A stretch of DNA of 64,000 nt from assembly GCA_001600455.1 (NCBI GenBank), contig BCKC01000013.1:186001-250000 (forward strand). The letters are read 5' to 3'. How positions within the stretch are numbered: position 1 is the first letter of the stretch; each line of letters starts with the position of its first letter. Positions 62,957 through 64,000 of this stretch are shown here, piece by piece. Under the pieces are notes generated by a model, which was not told the origin of the DNA, searched no databases, and saw only the letters and a program-made list of their open reading frames with translations. The stretch comes from Endocalyx cinctus (taxonomy: Eukaryota > Ascomycota > Sordariomycetes > Amphisphaeriales > Apiosporaceae). The translations under genes and the position numbers were made by a program.

Positions 62957-64000
62957 ATGTTGGAGTTGAGGTTATTTGTGGTTGAGACATTTGTACTGCT
63001 TGCTATTGGCATCTCGACAATTTTTCTACGCATATTTGCCCGGCTAAAACTGTTTGGATTCCGAGGTCTCAAGATCGACGACTATCTGATGTTGCTAGTC
63101 ATCATACCATATGCGATAGAAAGCGTCCTTGCCTACAATGTAGCGACCAAGTACAACGGACTGGCCAACAGCGGTATGACAGATGCAGAGCGAGCTGCGC
63201 TCTTGCCGGACACCCAGGAGTATCAATGGAGGTTCGTCTGGATAAAACTTCTGATCGTTACTATAGAGAGCGAATAACTGACAGATTACGAACTCACAGG
63301 GTACAAGGCTCTAAAGCACAGGTTGCAGGCTGGTGTATATACACGACAGTCTTGTGGATTATCAAAACCTCTCTCTGTGCCTTCTACCTTCGCCTCACTG
63401 TAAGTTCGATTTGTTTATCTGTTCCGAAGCCATTTAATAGCATTTATTATTAGCTGAATGCTCATATGCCCGTATCAATTTTTTTTTAGAACGGTATAGA
63501 CAGCTTTAAGACCAGGATTTATATTGGGCTGGGTTTGATCGCATCCACCTACATTATTCTGATCGTTATGTTCCTCAGCAGTTGCCGGCCTTTGAATCAT
63601 ATGTGGCAGATAAACCCCAATCCCGGGAGTAAGTTAATCCATTCTTTGATTCTTTGTTACGAATCTTCGACGCACGTTGGATCGTCAAGCTAATCACCCT
63701 ACTTACATAGACTTCTGCCAGCCTGGTGTATCCAAGCTTTACGTCCTTATGGTTGTCATCTTTAATATTATAACAGATGCGTATCTGTTTATGATACCGA
63801 CATTAATTCTATGGGGTATTCGGATTACGACTTATAAACGACTAGGTATAATGGTATTATTTTCAGGGGCCATATTCGTCATGACTGCGGGTCTCCTGCG
63901 TTGTGTGCTTATACTCCAGGTTTGTTCCTTGTTCAGTGTTATGATCGCTTATGATATTTGTACCGTAAGAAAAAGAGAAAAAATTACTGGCATAATAACA
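62957..64000 (+). CDS. SAT4/rhodopsin-domain integral membrane protein, runs off the window
   Basis: Four exons visible: 62957-63231, 63300-63399, 63490-63628 and 63711-63919; a fifth intron starts at 63920. The introns (68, 90, 82 nt) have GTTCGT/GTAAGT/GTAAGT donors and AG acceptors with T-rich tracts, and all keep the frame. The product matches the fungal rhodopsin-domain/SAT4 family of seven-span proteins. First span LFVVETFVLLAIGISTIFLR, then LKIDDYLMLLVIIPYAIESV, NGLANSGMTDAERAALLPDT, GSKAQVAGWCIYTTVLWIIK then FYLRLT. Then SCRPLNHMWQINP, CQPGVSKLYVLMVVIFNIIT and DAYLFMIPTLILWGIRI, the D-YL--(I/L)P---LW signature. About 240 residues are read before the edge. Roles in secondary metabolism clusters and effector-related functions are known for relatives. 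The 5' region is very AT-rich. No disruption is seen. Confidence 0.85.

Overview
The window reads as an accessory, transposon-rich compartment of a filamentous ascomycete (Pezizomycotina) genome. The evidence is short GT..AG introns of about 48-120 nt with CTAAY-like branch sites, fungus-specific families (HET domain, FunK1 kinase, fungal F-box, PD-(D/E)XK nuclease-like, RBR E3 ligase, SAT4/rhodopsin-domain membrane protein, velvet domain), fungal transposons (pogo/Fot-type, hAT, Tad-like LINE ORF1), and long AT-rich tracts with no open frames. Several dead genes carry C:G to T:A changes in the CpA/TpG context typical of repeat-induced point mutation (RIP).

Layout. 0-3 kb: an intact F-box protein, the tail of a paralogue, and a 5'-truncated hexapeptide acetyltransferase with one intron. 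3-8.6 kb: AT-rich gene desert holding a RIP-mutated collagen-like gene. 8.7-11.5 kb: LINE ORF1 without ORF2, and a repeat that includes a coiled-coil gene fragment. 12.2-15.8 kb: a HET gene killed by three TAG codons, then an M3 peptidase fragment. 16.8-20 kb: a 451-aa unknown, an ankyrin fragment, small ORFs. 21.7-23 kb: a degenerate hAT element. 23.9-25 kb: a 2OG-Fe(II) oxygenase-like gene with altered iron ligands. 27.4-28.3 kb: a promoter-bearing MPVATRS gene with a Cys-rich tail. 28.9-29.4 kb: the first two exons of a GT25 glycosyltransferase. 29.4-31.6 kb: a frameshifted unknown coding region. 31.6-33.3 kb: an intact PD-(D/E)XK-like gene. 33.8-36 kb: an F-box fragment fused to a broken P450. 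36.3-38.2 kb: an intact RBR E3 ligase. 39-40.6 kb: kinase-like, BTB-like and coiled-coil fragments. 41-42.9 kb: a nearly intact pogo element with 40-bp inverted repeats and TA duplication. 43.6-44.3 kb: S9 peptidase and F-box/2EXR-like fragments. 44.3-45.3 kb: two related minisatellites in inverted orientation around a RIP-degraded repeat. 45.3-47.7 kb: a three-exon gene joining a J-domain to about 25 zinc-finger modules. 48.3-49.6 kb: a broken BAHD acyltransferase. 50.6-52.1 kb: an unknown fragment, a likely solo LTR and a velvet fragment. 54.4-56.7 kb: an intact divergent HET-type protein. 57.1-59 kb: an intact four-span membrane protein with a low-complexity tail. 59-61.4 kb: a FunK1 pseudogene joined to a second MPV-TRS copy. 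63-64 kb: a SAT4/rhodopsin-domain gene running off the edge.

There is no operon or obvious biosynthetic cluster. The theme is a graveyard of truncated metabolic and signalling genes between transposon ends, with a few intact genes of self/non-self or ubiquitin type (HET, PD-(D/E)XK, RBR). The most unusual intact gene is the J-domain/multi-zinc-finger gene at 45262-47731. Its start codon lies five bases after a 14-bp minisatellite. Exon structures were worked out by eye from splice motifs and frame continuity, and family names come from recalled motifs; no search was run.
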